Assembly: GCA_051006215.1 (NCBI GenBank)
Contig: JBPCIO010000237.1
Span: forward strand, 1 to 44,498
DNA from: CF-72 sp051006215
Lineage (GTDB): Bacteria; Chloroflexota; UBA6077; CF-72
Reading direction: 5' to 3'
DNA: 44,498 nt
Shown: one piece after another, positions 35,005-44,260 of the stretch
How positions within the stretch are numbered: position 1 is the stretch's first letter
How the letters are laid out: every line of letters begins with the position of its first letter
Made by a program: the position numbers and the translations under genes
Notes under the pieces: generated by a model
Database searches by the model: none
Told to the model about the DNA's origin: nothing
What the model saw: the letters and a program-made list of their open reading frames with translations, nothing else

Positions 35005-35008
35005 ACCG

Positions 35009-38000
35009 ATGCGGCTCGACTCGTGGATCGCGGCCCGCCAGCCGCTCGCCAACCGTCTCATGCGCGTACCGCTGGTGGACCGACTTCACGCCGCACCTTC
35101 GCGAGACGGCCTGCGCACGCTAGCCGCCCACCATTTGGCGGCCCACGACGCACCCACGGTCGACCCGCGCGGGCCAGGAGCACTCCTGCCCGCGAGCAGC
35201 CCGGAACCACCCCCACCGCCGACCGAGCCGCACGAGCTGGCGACCCCCGCTCCGCCAACCGACCCCCGCTTGGACGCCGCCCCGTCTGCCGCGCCGCGCG
35301 CGCAGGTCACCGGCCGACCGCACGTCGCGCAACAACCAGATTCCGGCCCAGACGGAACGGACCCCGCCGCGCAGTTTCGGCATCCAACTCTTGGCGACGC
35401 GGGGCCAGGAGTGGTTCCCCCCGCGGCCCCATACCCAGGTCCATCCCGCGAGCCCGCCGCCGTTCCTGGAACAGCGCACACGTTCTCACCTGAGCCAAAG
35501 CCCGACAACTTCCACAGCCGCCCGACACAAGCTGCCCGATTCCAAAGCCCGACAACCGCCGCCACAACGCCCGTAGCCGGCAACACGAATGACGCGTACT
35601 CCGCGCAGGCCACCGTCCGTTCGGAAGATGCGGGACTGCCACCCAGCACCACCGCCATAGTCACTCCGGCATCAAAGCCCGCCATTCTCAGCCAACCCGC
35701 CGCCGACAGCCCATCATCATCCCTGGTCAACCGCAATATCCCCCCGCCTCCAGGTTCGACTACAGACTCCGCGACTGCGGCGGCAACCGACCTACCCCAC
35801 TCCCCGAACGCCCCGTCGCACTCGACGACACACCCTGCCCCACCCAGGCCGGCAGAGCCGCCACTCGCGGCGCGCACTCCGTCGCCAGGCGACAGCAGCA
35901 CGAATGTCCTCGCGAGGCCCCACTCGCCCGAGCCGGACGTCCGAACCCCCAGAGGTGAAGCAGCTGGACTCAGCAACCCGCCGCCCCCCACCTCCACACA
36001 AACCGCCCCGCGGCACCTCGCGCCCACCCCGCCGGCCGTATTCGAGGACTCTTCCGCCACGACTGAATCGCCCGAACCGGCCGCGGACACGCCTGCGTCT
36101 GAGCAGAACCTCGTCCCCGACATCCCTCATGTGCCGGTGAGCACGCCCGCGCACGCTACCCGCCCGGACCAAACTGGTGGCCTCGGCGAAGCGCCCGGGA
36201 TCCCTGTACGAACACGTCCGGCTCGAATTGTGCCTGCGACGGCGACCGGGCCTGCGGAGTCTACCGATGCGGGCAGGTCCGCAGGGCGCTTCGATCTACC
36301 TGCCGCCCAACCCGCTCTGAAAGAGTCCGCGCCGCATGCCGGCCGCGAAACCCACCCACTATTCGGGTCCAGCGATTCCTCGCCGAGCCGCGCCACCAAC
36401 GCCCAACCAGCGCCCAGTGGCAGCCCGGCACCTCCACCAGTGATTGACGCGGATCCGGCTCCTGGCAATCCCAGTCCAAGACACGCTGCGGACTCACCAC
36501 GTCCCCTGCAACCGGAGCGCAGCATCGAGCACCAGCCACAAGCTGAACACGCCAGCCCGCGAGAAGCCGCGGGACCTGCCCCATCGGAGGCAGATCAAGC
36601 GTCAAGCCCGAAGCCGTCGATTGCTTCTGGTCCCACGGGCGCCCCCGCGCCCTCAGAAACGGTTGGCAGCTTGGCCACCATGGCTCCAGAACCACGCACG
36701 CAAGCGGTGAGCGATGCCAACGCCGAGCCAGCAGGGGCGATTGGGCCAGGCGCGCGCCTCGCGGCGACCGCCGAAGAATCAAACGCCGAAGCCATTGATG
36801 GGGTACGACGGCCGGGCCTCGGCTCGGCTCAGAGTGCGGCCGTGCCATCGGCCCCCGAGTCGCCAGGCCGCCCGATTGTTCAAACCGCTGAAGCGGGCCG
36901 CATGGAGACGATCCGCAGCCATGGCACGACGCCTGCCGCCTACGTACCGCCCGCCGAAGTACGGATCGGCGGAGCCAGACGCGCGGCTCGCCTTGCTGCT
37001 GCGCGCGCCGTCAACGCCGAGCCACCCTTGCCGTCCGCTGATCCGGCTACCCAGCTCGACCAGTCTACTGCCACCCCGGCGGACGGCCCGCCGGCGCCTG
37101 TACGCACGCCTATGGAGTGGGCGGCGCTGCTTGGCCTGTTGCGCGAGCCCACGCCAGCAATCGCCACCCCTCCCCGAGATGAAGCTGTCAGTGAACGCGT
37201 GCCCGCTGCCAGCGACTCGGCCACCGAGCTGCTGGCTCCGTCCACGCTGCCGCCCGGACCACCGGCCAGCCAGGACTTTGAGACGAGGACTCTCCATCTG
37301 CGAGACGCTGACGGACCGGCCCACGCGGCAGGCGTGACTCCACTCGCCGTCCATTCGCCCGCCCCGACCAGCCCCCAAAGGCGAAGCCCACGGCTGGCTG
37401 AAGACACAACACCCCATACAGACTCTCATCGGTTGCCTCCCGCTTGGCAGCAGCCAGAGCTTGACGCTGATTCGCCATCAGCGGGGCGCGTGCTCCGCCC
37501 GTCGGTGCCCGAGGCGGAGCTGGCGGCAGTGCCTCGCGCGGTGCACCAGCCAGAACCCCAGGCGGAGGTGCTTCAAGAGACGACGCGGCAGTTCCTGCGG
37601 CCGCTGATTGGCTTCGATCCGGCGACGGTGAAGATCTTCCGCGGCGAGGCTGCTGCCAGGCTGACCGCCGCTGAAGGCGCCGACGCGCTGACGATCGACG
37701 AGCACGTCCTGTTAGCTGATGGCCAACCCATCGACGGACCGCGCGGCGTGGCGTTGCTGGCCCACGAGCTCGCCCACGTCGCTCGCGTGCGCGAGCCCCG
37801 CTTTGTCCCGCCCGTCGCCCGCCTCGGCAGTTCTTCATCACCTGCATCCCAGGCTGCCGGAGAAGAAGCTGCGGCCGACAACGACAACGACGACGAAGTG
37901 GTGGCAGGGCGTGTCGAACGCGCAGTGAGGCGAGCGGCAAGGTCCAGCATCGACGCCGGTTCAGCATTCGACGCCAGCCCAGCGTCCGTCGAAAGCCAGG

Positions 38001-38401
38001 CGAACTCGAGCAAGGCGCCTGAGCAAACCGCCTGGGGCGGCCTACCCGCGCCGTGGGAGCCGCTCCCTGGCTGGCTAACCAGCCCGTCACCAGAACCAAC
38101 TCCGACCGGCGGACCAGCCGCCTCGGCTGCCGTCGGCCACTCAAGCGCGCACGCCACGGCCGACGCTGCCGGACCACAGGCCTACGCGGCCGGCGACGGG
38201 AGTAGCGCTGGCGGACCCCAGGTCTACGCCGCCGAACACGGACGCGATCTTCATGCAAACGACGCCGGCGAAACCGTAACGAGCGAGACCCAGCCGCACC
38301 ATGATGAGCGAGCTGTCGAGCCCGACCTTGATGCGCTGGCGCGCCAGGTCTACACCGTGCTCAGGCGCCGGTTGGCATCCGAGCAGCGGCGGTTCGGTTG
38401 A
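35009..38401 (+). CDS. DUF4157 metallopeptidase-like protein with a very long disordered region (1130 aa)
   Basis: Only the C-terminal quarter is folded. DUF4157 spans about residues 850-930: ATVKIFRGEAAARLTA, then the zinc-binding HELAH (His919-Glu920-His923) in LLAHELAHVAR. DUF4157 is a hallmark of eCIS-associated proteins, often fused to toxins, and may process or release cargo. About residues 50-830 are Pro/Ala/Thr/Ser-rich low complexity without a recognisable domain. The protein ends with LDALARQVYTVLRRRLASE, like the 59-residue protein at 34406-34585. I chose ATG 35009, four bases after the tube stop; the open frame extends 85 codons further upstream but there overlaps the tube gene. 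It sits in the middle of the structural operon, so it is more likely a particle-associated or lumen protein than a free toxin. Confidence 0.88.
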   Translation: MRLDSWIAARQPLANRLMRVPLVDRLHAAPSRDGLRTLAAHHLAAHDAPTVDPRGPGALLPASSPEPPPPPTEPHELATPAPPTDPRLDAAPSAAPRAQVTGRPHVAQQPDSGPDGTDPAAQFRHPTLGDAGPGVVPPAAPYPGPSREPAAVPGTAHTFSPEPKPDNFHSRPTQAARFQSPTTAATTPVAGNTNDAYSAQATVRSEDAGLPPSTTAIVTPASKPAILSQPAADSPSSSLVNRNIPPPPGSTTDSATAAATDLPHSPNAPSHSTTHPAPPRPAEPPLAARTPSPGDSSTNVLARPHSPEPDVRTPRGEAAGLSNPPPPTSTQTAPRHLAPTPPAVFEDSSATTESPEPAADTPASEQNLVPDIPHVPVSTPAHATRPDQTGGLGEAPGIPVRTRPARIVPATATGPAESTDAGRSAGRFDLPAAQPALKESAPHAGRETHPLFGSSDSSPSRATNAQPAPSGSPAPPPVIDADPAPGNPSPRHAADSPRPLQPERSIEHQPQAEHASPREAAGPAPSEADQASSPKPSIASGPTGAPAPSETVGSLATMAPEPRTQAVSDANAEPAGAIGPGARLAATAEESNAEAIDGVRRPGLGSAQSAAVPSAPESPGRPIVQTAEAGRMETIRSHGTTPAAYVPPAEVRIGGARRAARLAAARAVNAEPPLPSADPATQLDQSTATPADGPPAPVRTPMEWAALLGLLREPTPAIATPPRDEAVSERVPAASDSATELLAPSTLPPGPPASQDFETRTLHLRDADGPAHAAGVTPLAVHSPAPTSPQRRSPRLAEDTTPHTDSHRLPPAWQQPELDADSPSAGRVLRPSVPEAELAAVPRAVHQPEPQAEVLQETTRQFLRPLIGFDPATVKIFRGEAAARLTAAEGADALTIDEHVLLADGQPIDGPRGVALLAHELAHVARVREPRFVPPVARLGSSSSPASQAAGEEAAADNDNDDEVVAGRVERAVRRAARSSIDAGSAFDASPASVESQANSSKAPEQTAWGGLPAPWEPLPGWLTSPSPEPTPTGGPAASAAVGHSSAHATADAAGPQAYAAGDGSSAGGPQVYAAEHGRDLHANDAGETVTSETQPHHDERAVEPDLDALARQVYTVLRRRLASEQRRFG

Positions 38402-38417
38402 ACCTGCAGGAGTCCAG

Positions 38418-39134
38418 ATGCAGAACACAAACCACATGCCGATGCCCGCGTCTCCGAACGGGGCCAGCCTGCCGTTGCCCAAGGCCCAGATCATCAATCT
38501 CGACCGGCCGGGAGATGGCCACATCGAGTGCATGTTCAATCCCAAGGAGTACTCGATCGCCAAGAAGAACAATTGGAACGCTGGCAAGTCGACTGGCACC
38601 AACATCCCGAAGCAGCAGTTTGGCGGTGGTCAGCCCGCGACGCTGACGATGCAGTTGTTCTTCGACACCTACGTCGGTTCGCAGGGGTCGCGCGACGTCC
38701 GCACCGAGTACACCCAGAAAATCTGGCACCTGGCGGAGGTGGATGACGACCTCAGCGACAACACCACCACCCGCGGCCGACCACCCAAGGTCCGCTTCCA
38801 GTGGGGCCCGGCGTGGTCGTTCGAAGCGGTCATTACCAGCATCACCCAGAAGTTCACACTGTTCAGCTCCGATGGCACCCCGGTGCGCGCCACGCTGGAC
38901 GTGACGTTCCAGCAAGTGGTGGATGAGGGACACCATCCGCCCCAGAATCCGACTTCGGGCGGCATCGGTGGTGAGCGTCAGTGGACTGTCAAGGATGGTG
39001 ACAGTCTGGCGTCGATTGCGTACGAGGTCTACGGAGACAGTAGCCGATGGCGTGCTGTTGCGGAGGTCAACCGCCTGACGCGGGTCCGGGATCTCCGCCC
39101 CGGCGCGATCCTTGGGCTAGCCCCGCGTGCCTGA
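38418..39134 (+). CDS. eCIS tube-cap/baseplate protein with C-terminal LysM (Afp7/Pvc7-like)
   Basis: A 238-residue protein of the CIS tube family that connects the tube to the spike (gp53/LysM class). The N-terminal domain shows the ECMFNPKEYSIAKKNNW motif (about 37-53) and ATLTMQLFFDTY. The LysM module follows at about 187-235: QWTVKDGDSLASIAYEVYGD and a WRAVAEVNRL helix. In these particles LysM is used for assembly and not necessarily for glycan binding. ATG 38418 has GCAGGAG six bases upstream; the longer frame upstream has no such signal. It overlaps the VgrG-like gene by 8 bases. Confidence 0.95.
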   Translation: MQNTNHMPMPASPNGASLPLPKAQIINLDRPGDGHIECMFNPKEYSIAKKNNWNAGKSTGTNIPKQQFGGGQPATLTMQLFFDTYVGSQGSRDVRTEYTQKIWHLAEVDDDLSDNTTTRGRPPKVRFQWGPAWSFEAVITSITQKFTLFSSDGTPVRATLDVTFQQVVDEGHHPPQNPTSGGIGGERQWTVKDGDSLASIAYEVYGDSSRWRAVAEVNRLTRVRDLRPGAILGLAPRA

Positions 39135-40860
39135 CAACTCGGGTCTGCTCAGCCAGGTCTACGTCGAGATCGACGGTCAGCCTGCGCCTGAGGAGTTCGT
39201 GCGCGACTTTCTAAGCGTAACAGTCGAGACCAGTCTGCACCTACCTGACGTGGCGACCATGATCATCAACGACCGGCGCGGGCGATGGGTGGACGACGAG
39301 CGGCTGGCCCCGGGCAAGGCGCTGCTCATCTCGGCCAAAGTAACGCAGCAGCGGCACACGTTGTTTGACGGCGAGATCGTGGAGCTTGAGCCAGAGTACA
39401 TCCCCGGTAAACAGCATCTCACCGTGCGCGCCTTCGATCGGCTGCACCGCCTGGCTCGCGGCCGCCACGTCCGATCGTTTCAGAATGTCACGGACGGTGA
39501 CCTGGTCGCCCGTATCGCCAAGGAAGCCAACCTCCAGTCGAAAGTCGCGCGGACCAGTCGCGTGCACGAATATGTCTTGCAGGACAACCAGACCAACCTG
39601 CAGTTCCTGGCCGACCGGGCCGCGGCTCTGGGCTACTTGCTGTACGTGCGCGAACAGACCCTGCACTGCGAGCCGCCAGGAAGTGAAGCAAGCGCAGTCG
39701 AGCTCCACTGGGGCAAGACCCTGGGCGAGTTTCGCCCGCGTCTGACCACCGTCGGTCAAGCAGACTCCGCGACCGTCCGCGGTTGGGATCCGACCACTCG
39801 GCAGGAGATCGTCGGGCACGCCCAGAACGGAAAGGGCGCACCCCTGACAACCGACGACCGCAGCGGCAGCAGCCTCGCCAAAAACGCGTTCAACATGTCT
39901 GCCGAAGCGCTCGTGACCGACCGCGTCGTGCGCTCGCAGACGGAGGCCGACCGGCTCGCTCAGACCGTGATGGATCGCGTCGCGAGCAACTTCATCGTTG
40001 CCGAGGGTGTCGGCTCCGGTAATCCTGCGGTAACTGCCGGGGCTTCAGTCCAGCTGGTGGGTTTGGGCAAGCGCTTCGACGGCACGTACTTCGTGACTGG
40101 TGCAACCCACACCTACGGCCACGACGCGGGCTACACCACCCACTTCTCCGTGTCCGGCCATCGACCGGCGACACTCCTGAGCTGCTTGCGACCCGAGGAC
40201 GGAGATGAAGAACGCCGCATGCCAGGCCTCACCATCGGCATTGTGACTGACAACCAGGACGCCAGCGACCTTGGGCGCGTCAAGCTGCGCTACCCGAGCC
40301 TCTCGGCTGACCACGCCAGCGACTGGGCACGCGTGGCCGCGCCCGGCGGTGGCCCCGACCGCGGTCTGCAGTTCCTGCCCGAGGTGAACGACGAGGTGCT
40401 GGTCGGCTTCGAGCATGGCGACGTGCATCACCCGTACGTACTCGGCGGACTGTGGAATGGCAAGGACGCTCCGCCAGGCAAGAGCAGTCAGGTCATCTCC
40501 AGCGGCAATGTCCAGCAGCGGGTCATCCGCTCGCGACTCGGCCACACCATCACCCTTGACGACTCAACCGACAGGCCCGGGATCACCATCGTCGACAAGA
40601 CAGGCGACAACACAATCCACATCGATTCCTCGAGCAACAAACTGACTCTGTCGGTCAAGGGCGACCTAACCCTGGAAGCTCAAGGAACCGTATCCATTCA
40701 GGGCAAAAGCGTCCAGGTGCAGGCGACCAATGATGTGCAGCTCAGTGGCGCCTCGGCCGCTGTCCAGGCCAAGCAAAGCCTCACACTGAAGGGGGCTACC
40801 GCTGACCTGGAGGGTAGTACTTCGACCACCGTCAAGGGTGGCTCCGTCAGCATCAACTAA
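39127..40860 (+). CDS. VgrG/gp27-gp5-like spike protein
   Basis: A 577-residue spike that forms the trimeric hub and needle below the tube. The N-terminal part (about 1-350) is a phage GPD/gp27-type hub with AKVTQQRHTLFDGEIVELEP and the FLADRAAALGYLLYV segment. The gp5 OB-fold lies near 370-450: LTIGIVTDNQDASDLGRV, RVAAPGGGPDRG, FLPEVNDEVLVGFEHGDV and YVLGGLWNG. The last 90 residues are Val/Thr/Ser strands with regular spacing, the beta-helical needle. GTG start in the 8-base overlap with the LysM gene. No extra effector domain is fused at the C-terminus. Confidence 0.96.
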   Translation: MPDNSGLLSQVYVEIDGQPAPEEFVRDFLSVTVETSLHLPDVATMIINDRRGRWVDDERLAPGKALLISAKVTQQRHTLFDGEIVELEPEYIPGKQHLTVRAFDRLHRLARGRHVRSFQNVTDGDLVARIAKEANLQSKVARTSRVHEYVLQDNQTNLQFLADRAAALGYLLYVREQTLHCEPPGSEASAVELHWGKTLGEFRPRLTTVGQADSATVRGWDPTTRQEIVGHAQNGKGAPLTTDDRSGSSLAKNAFNMSAEALVTDRVVRSQTEADRLAQTVMDRVASNFIVAEGVGSGNPAVTAGASVQLVGLGKRFDGTYFVTGATHTYGHDAGYTTHFSVSGHRPATLLSCLRPEDGDEERRMPGLTIGIVTDNQDASDLGRVKLRYPSLSADHASDWARVAAPGGGPDRGLQFLPEVNDEVLVGFEHGDVHHPYVLGGLWNGKDAPPGKSSQVISSGNVQQRVIRSRLGHTITLDDSTDRPGITIVDKTGDNTIHIDSSSNKLTLSVKGDLTLEAQGTVSIQGKSVQVQATNDVQLSGASAAVQAKQSLTLKGATADLEGSTSTTVKGGSVSIN

Positions 40861-40870
40861 GGAGTGCGCT

Positions 40871-41299
40871 GTGGGTGATGTCCTCGGTACCGGTTGGGCT
40901 TTTCCGCCGCGGGTTGACGCCCGAGGCCGAATCGCACTGGCTCGCCAGGAGCGGGATGTTGAGGAGGCGATCCAGATGATCCTGCTCACACCGAAGGGTC
41001 ACCGGGTGATGCGACCTGAGTTCGGCTGCCGAATCCACGACCTCGCGTTCGCACCCAACAATGCGACGCTGATGGGCCTCGCCACGTACTACGTCGAGGA
41101 AGCACTCGGCATGTGGGAGCCGCGCATCCGTGTCGAGGACGTCCGCGCCAGGGTCGACAAGGACGCTCCCGAGCGCCTGCTGATCGACATCAGCTACCGC
41201 ATCAAGGCAACCCATGATCGGCGTGCGCTCGTCTTTCCGTTCTATCGGATTCCAGGCGACGAGCCGTCTGTCACTGAACCAGGAGAACGTCATCCATGA
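40871..41299 (+). CDS. gp25-like baseplate wedge protein
   Basis: A 142-residue gp25/lysozyme-like baseplate protein (Afp9/Pvc9 type), which nucleates the sheath at the baseplate. Diagnostic are VEEAIQMILLTPKGHRVMRPEFGC (EAIxxIL followed by RxMRPEFG), HDLAFAPNN and WEPRIRVEDV. GTG 40871 has AAGGAG six bases upstream; the frame runs 11 codons upstream into the VgrG gene but without a signal. The stop overlaps the baseplate J ATG by four bases (ATGA), so the two are coupled. Confidence 0.94.
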   Translation: MGDVLGTGWAFPPRVDARGRIALARQERDVEEAIQMILLTPKGHRVMRPEFGCRIHDLAFAPNNATLMGLATYYVEEALGMWEPRIRVEDVRARVDKDAPERLLIDISYRIKATHDRRALVFPFYRIPGDEPSVTEPGERHP

Positions 41300-43305
41300 G
41301 CCTGCCTGTTCCGAAACTGGACGACCGCCGCTTTCAGGACATTGTCGACGAAGCCAAGGGTCGTATCCAGCGCTATTGCCCGGAGTGGACCGACCACAAT
41401 GTGAGCGATCCGGGCGTCGCGCTGATCGAACTGTTCGCCTGGATGACAGACCTGCTCCTGTATCGCGTCAACCAGGTGCCCGACAAGATGTACGTCAAGT
41501 TTCTGGAGCTCATTGGCATGCGGCTCGATCCACCCCGCGCCGCGCGGGCGCCGGTGACATTCTACCTCTCCGCGCCGCAGCCAACTGATCTCACCATTCC
41601 CGAAGGCACGGAGGTGGCGACCGTGCGCACCGAAACCTCAGCGGCGATTGTCTTCACCACCGAAGCGCACCTGACCGTGCGCACCGTCGCCTTGCGGGCG
41701 GTCTTGACTCGCCCGGGCAACCCGGACGCTGCGTGGGTTCCGCACGACGTCCGTCACCTGGAGTTCGGAGACCAGCCCATTGCCGTGTTCTCGCCCGAAC
41801 CGGCACAAGACGATGCCGTTTACCTGGCATTCGAGCGAGATCACAGCCGGCATGTGCTCGCCGTGCGGATGGTGTGCGATATCGCCGCGGGCGCTGGCGT
41901 CGACCCGGTCGATCCACCCCTTGCCTGGCAGGTCTGGCAGGGTGATGACATCGGCTGGGCGCCGTGCGAGGTGGAGTACGACGGGACGCGAGCTCTGAAT
42001 GTGCCCGGCGAAGTCGTGCTGCACACACCGGTCATGGCCGAGGGGGTCCTGGCCGAGCAACGCGGCTGGTGGCTGCGCTGCGTGTTGACCCCTCTTCGGC
42101 CCGGTCAGCGGACATACTACAAGTCGCCGTTCCTGAGTCAAGTGCATGTCGAAGCGCGCGGAGGAACCGTCGATGCGCGCCACGCGGTGACTGTTCGAGA
42201 CGAAATGCTCGGGCGTAGCGCCGGTACACCCGGCCAGACGTTCACGCTGCTGAATACGCCTGTCCTGGCGCGCGACCCCCGTCGCGACCACCTCCTGGTC
42301 GAGCCGCCTTCTGGGCCGCCAGAAGTCTGGCACGAGGTGGCCGACTTCGCCGAGTCTGGTGAAGAGGACCGCCACTATACGCTCGACGAGCTGACGGGCG
42401 AGTTGACCTTCGGTCCGTCGCTTCTGCAGCCGGATGGGAGCGTGTACCGGTTTGGCGCTGTAGCGGCTAAAGGCAGCAAGTTGCGCATGGCTCGCTATCA
42501 ACACGGTGGCGGCGTCACTGGCAATGCTCCGGGTGGGGCTCTGAGCGTGCTCAAATCTTCGATCCCGTATGTGGCGCGGGTCATCAATCGCGGGTCGGCC
42601 GAGGGCGGCCGCAACGCCCAGAGCCTGGAAGACGCCAAGCTGCGCGCGCCACACACGTTGCGCAGTCGAACGCGTGCGGTGACCGACGAAGACTACGAAT
42701 ACATCGCGTCGCAGGTCGATCGCGTGTGCCGCGCCTATTGTCTAGCGCCTGGCGCGCAACCGAGCCGCCCGCACGATCCATCGCCCGGGCACGTGGTCGT
42801 GCTCGTTCTGCCGCAGGTGGACTCGCCAGATGGACCGATCGCACCGGCACAGTTGGCATTACCCACTGACCTGGCCCAAGCGGTGCGGTCGCGCCTGGAT
42901 TCGCACCGCTTGCTGGGTACGACCCTGGAAGTCCGCGAGCCGCGCTACCTCTGGGTCACGGTGGGCGTGACGCTGCGGTTTGCCGAGCGGACTGAGCCCG
43001 CGGCCATGGAAGATGCACGCGCGCAGGCCGAACAGGCCCTGTACCGCTACCTGAACCCGTACGTCGGCGGACCGCAGGCGGACGGCTGGCCGCTCGGTCG
43101 CGATCTCAATCGATCGGAGCTATTTGGCTTGCTCCAACAGATTCCGCTGGTGGAGTACGCCGACGACCTGCGCCTGACAGTCGCCGAGTCGGAGGGCGCC
43201 GTAGTGCCGGCGATGACTGCGCAACACATTGTGATTCCGTTTGATGGGCTGGTGTGCTCCGGGCGGCATCTCGTGGGCGTTGACCTCGCCGTCAACGAAG
43301 GGTAG
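41296..43305 (+). CDS. Baseplate J-like protein (putative baseplate assembly protein)
   Basis: A 669-residue wedge protein of the gp6/baseplate J family as found in eCIS (Afp11/Pvc11). The N-terminus has LDDRRFQDIVDEAKGRI and SDPGVALIELFAWMTDLLLY, typical of these proteins. A beta-rich middle region follows (about 90-380, LTIPEGTEV), then the conserved assembly core with VARVINRGSAEGGRNAQSLE and LRSRTRAVTDEDYEYIA (about 450-475) and a C-terminal YRYLNPYVGG segment. The ATG overlaps the gp25 stop. Seven bases separate its stop from the FHA-tail protein I gene. Confidence 0.96.
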   Translation: MSLPVPKLDDRRFQDIVDEAKGRIQRYCPEWTDHNVSDPGVALIELFAWMTDLLLYRVNQVPDKMYVKFLELIGMRLDPPRAARAPVTFYLSAPQPTDLTIPEGTEVATVRTETSAAIVFTTEAHLTVRTVALRAVLTRPGNPDAAWVPHDVRHLEFGDQPIAVFSPEPAQDDAVYLAFERDHSRHVLAVRMVCDIAAGAGVDPVDPPLAWQVWQGDDIGWAPCEVEYDGTRALNVPGEVVLHTPVMAEGVLAEQRGWWLRCVLTPLRPGQRTYYKSPFLSQVHVEARGGTVDARHAVTVRDEMLGRSAGTPGQTFTLLNTPVLARDPRRDHLLVEPPSGPPEVWHEVADFAESGEEDRHYTLDELTGELTFGPSLLQPDGSVYRFGAVAAKGSKLRMARYQHGGGVTGNAPGGALSVLKSSIPYVARVINRGSAEGGRNAQSLEDAKLRAPHTLRSRTRAVTDEDYEYIASQVDRVCRAYCLAPGAQPSRPHDPSPGHVVVLVLPQVDSPDGPIAPAQLALPTDLAQAVRSRLDSHRLLGTTLEVREPRYLWVTVGVTLRFAERTEPAAMEDARAQAEQALYRYLNPYVGGPQADGWPLGRDLNRSELFGLLQQIPLVEYADDLRLTVAESEGAVVPAMTAQHIVIPFDGLVCSGRHLVGVDLAVNEG

Positions 43306-43312
43306 TTTCCAC

Positions 43313-44260
43313 ATGACGGCTGCACACCCGATAGAGAGCGTCCTGGTCGTCGAGTTCCAGGGCGACGTCATCCGGACGCTACCGGTCACGTTTTCGACGT
43401 TGAAGATCGGACGCGCACCGGACAACGATCTGTCGCTGCAGCATCCCGGCGTGTCCCGCCATCACGTCGAGTTGAGCGCGGCGGGCGATGGCATGCTGGT
43501 AACCGACCTCGGCAGCGCAAACGGAACCTACGTCGACGGTGTACGCATTTTGCCCTTTCAGCCAACCCGCCTCGAGAGTGGGCGGGCACTTCGGCTTGGG
43601 CCCTTCTTCCTCGAGGCCCGGCGATCGCCCGGAGATCCGATCGGCTGGACGGAACCACTTGCGCCGAACGGCCACTCGAGCAAGCGGGCTGCCAGCCGAG
43701 CGCTGGATCTCGCGGAATACGAGCAAGCGTTGGCCACTCGCGCGGCAGCTCGACGGCCGATGTTGCCAGCCCCAAACCCGATTGCGGCGTCGAGCAAGTA
43801 CCTGCAGTACCTGCCCTCGATCTTCGCCGAAAACGACTTCCTGGGTCGGTACCTGCTCATCTTCGAGTCCATCTGGGAGCCGTCGGAGCAGCGCCAGGAC
43901 CACATGTCCATGTATTTCGACCCGGCCACCTGCCCTGCGGGCTTCTTGACCTGGCTGGCTGGTTGGTTTGATATGGCCGTCGGAGCCCACTGGCCCGAGC
44001 GACGCATGCGCGATCTGCTCGGTCAGGCGATGGACCTGTACCGCTGGCGCGGAACCCGATACGGGATGATGCAAATGATTGAGCTGTGGACTGGCTTCAC
44101 GCCAGAGATTCAGGAGAGCCCGGCAGATCCATTCGTATTCCACGTCCGGCTCAAGGTGCCCAAGGGTGCTCAGGTCGACGCGCGACTTGTCGAGGACCTA
44201 CTGCGGGCCCACAAGCCGGCCCACGCTGGTTTTGTGCTGGAGATTGCTTCACATGCCTGA
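43313..44260 (+). CDS. FHA domain fused to baseplate/tail protein I (Afp12-like)
   Basis: A two-domain 315-residue protein. Residues about 10-102 are an FHA domain with all main signatures: KIGRAPDNDL (31-40), GVSRHHVEL (46-54) and GSANGTYVDG (67-76), so phosphothreonine binding is expected. After a Pro/Arg-rich linker, residues about 162-315 form a phage tail protein I/Afp12-like domain (KYLQYLPSIFAENDFLGRY, FLTWLAGWFD, YRWRGTRYGMMQMIELWTG), a baseplate wedge partner of baseplate J. ATG 43313 is taken because the FHA starts right after it; the open frame before it overlaps baseplate J. It overlaps the next FHA gene by 8 bases. The fusion puts a phospho-sensor on the baseplate itself. Confidence 0.93.
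   Translation: MTAAHPIESVLVVEFQGDVIRTLPVTFSTLKIGRAPDNDLSLQHPGVSRHHVELSAAGDGMLVTDLGSANGTYVDGVRILPFQPTRLESGRALRLGPFFLEARRSPGDPIGWTEPLAPNGHSSKRAASRALDLAEYEQALATRAAARRPMLPAPNPIAASSKYLQYLPSIFAENDFLGRYLLIFESIWEPSEQRQDHMSMYFDPATCPAGFLTWLAGWFDMAVGAHWPERRMRDLLGQAMDLYRWRGTRYGMMQMIELWTGFTPEIQESPADPFVFHVRLKVPKGAQVDARLVEDLLRAHKPAHAGFVLEIASHA

Noticed and set aside
34754..35008. Upstream extension of the DUF4157 frame
   Set aside because: It overlaps the second tube gene in another frame; the ATG four bases after the tube stop is the natural start.
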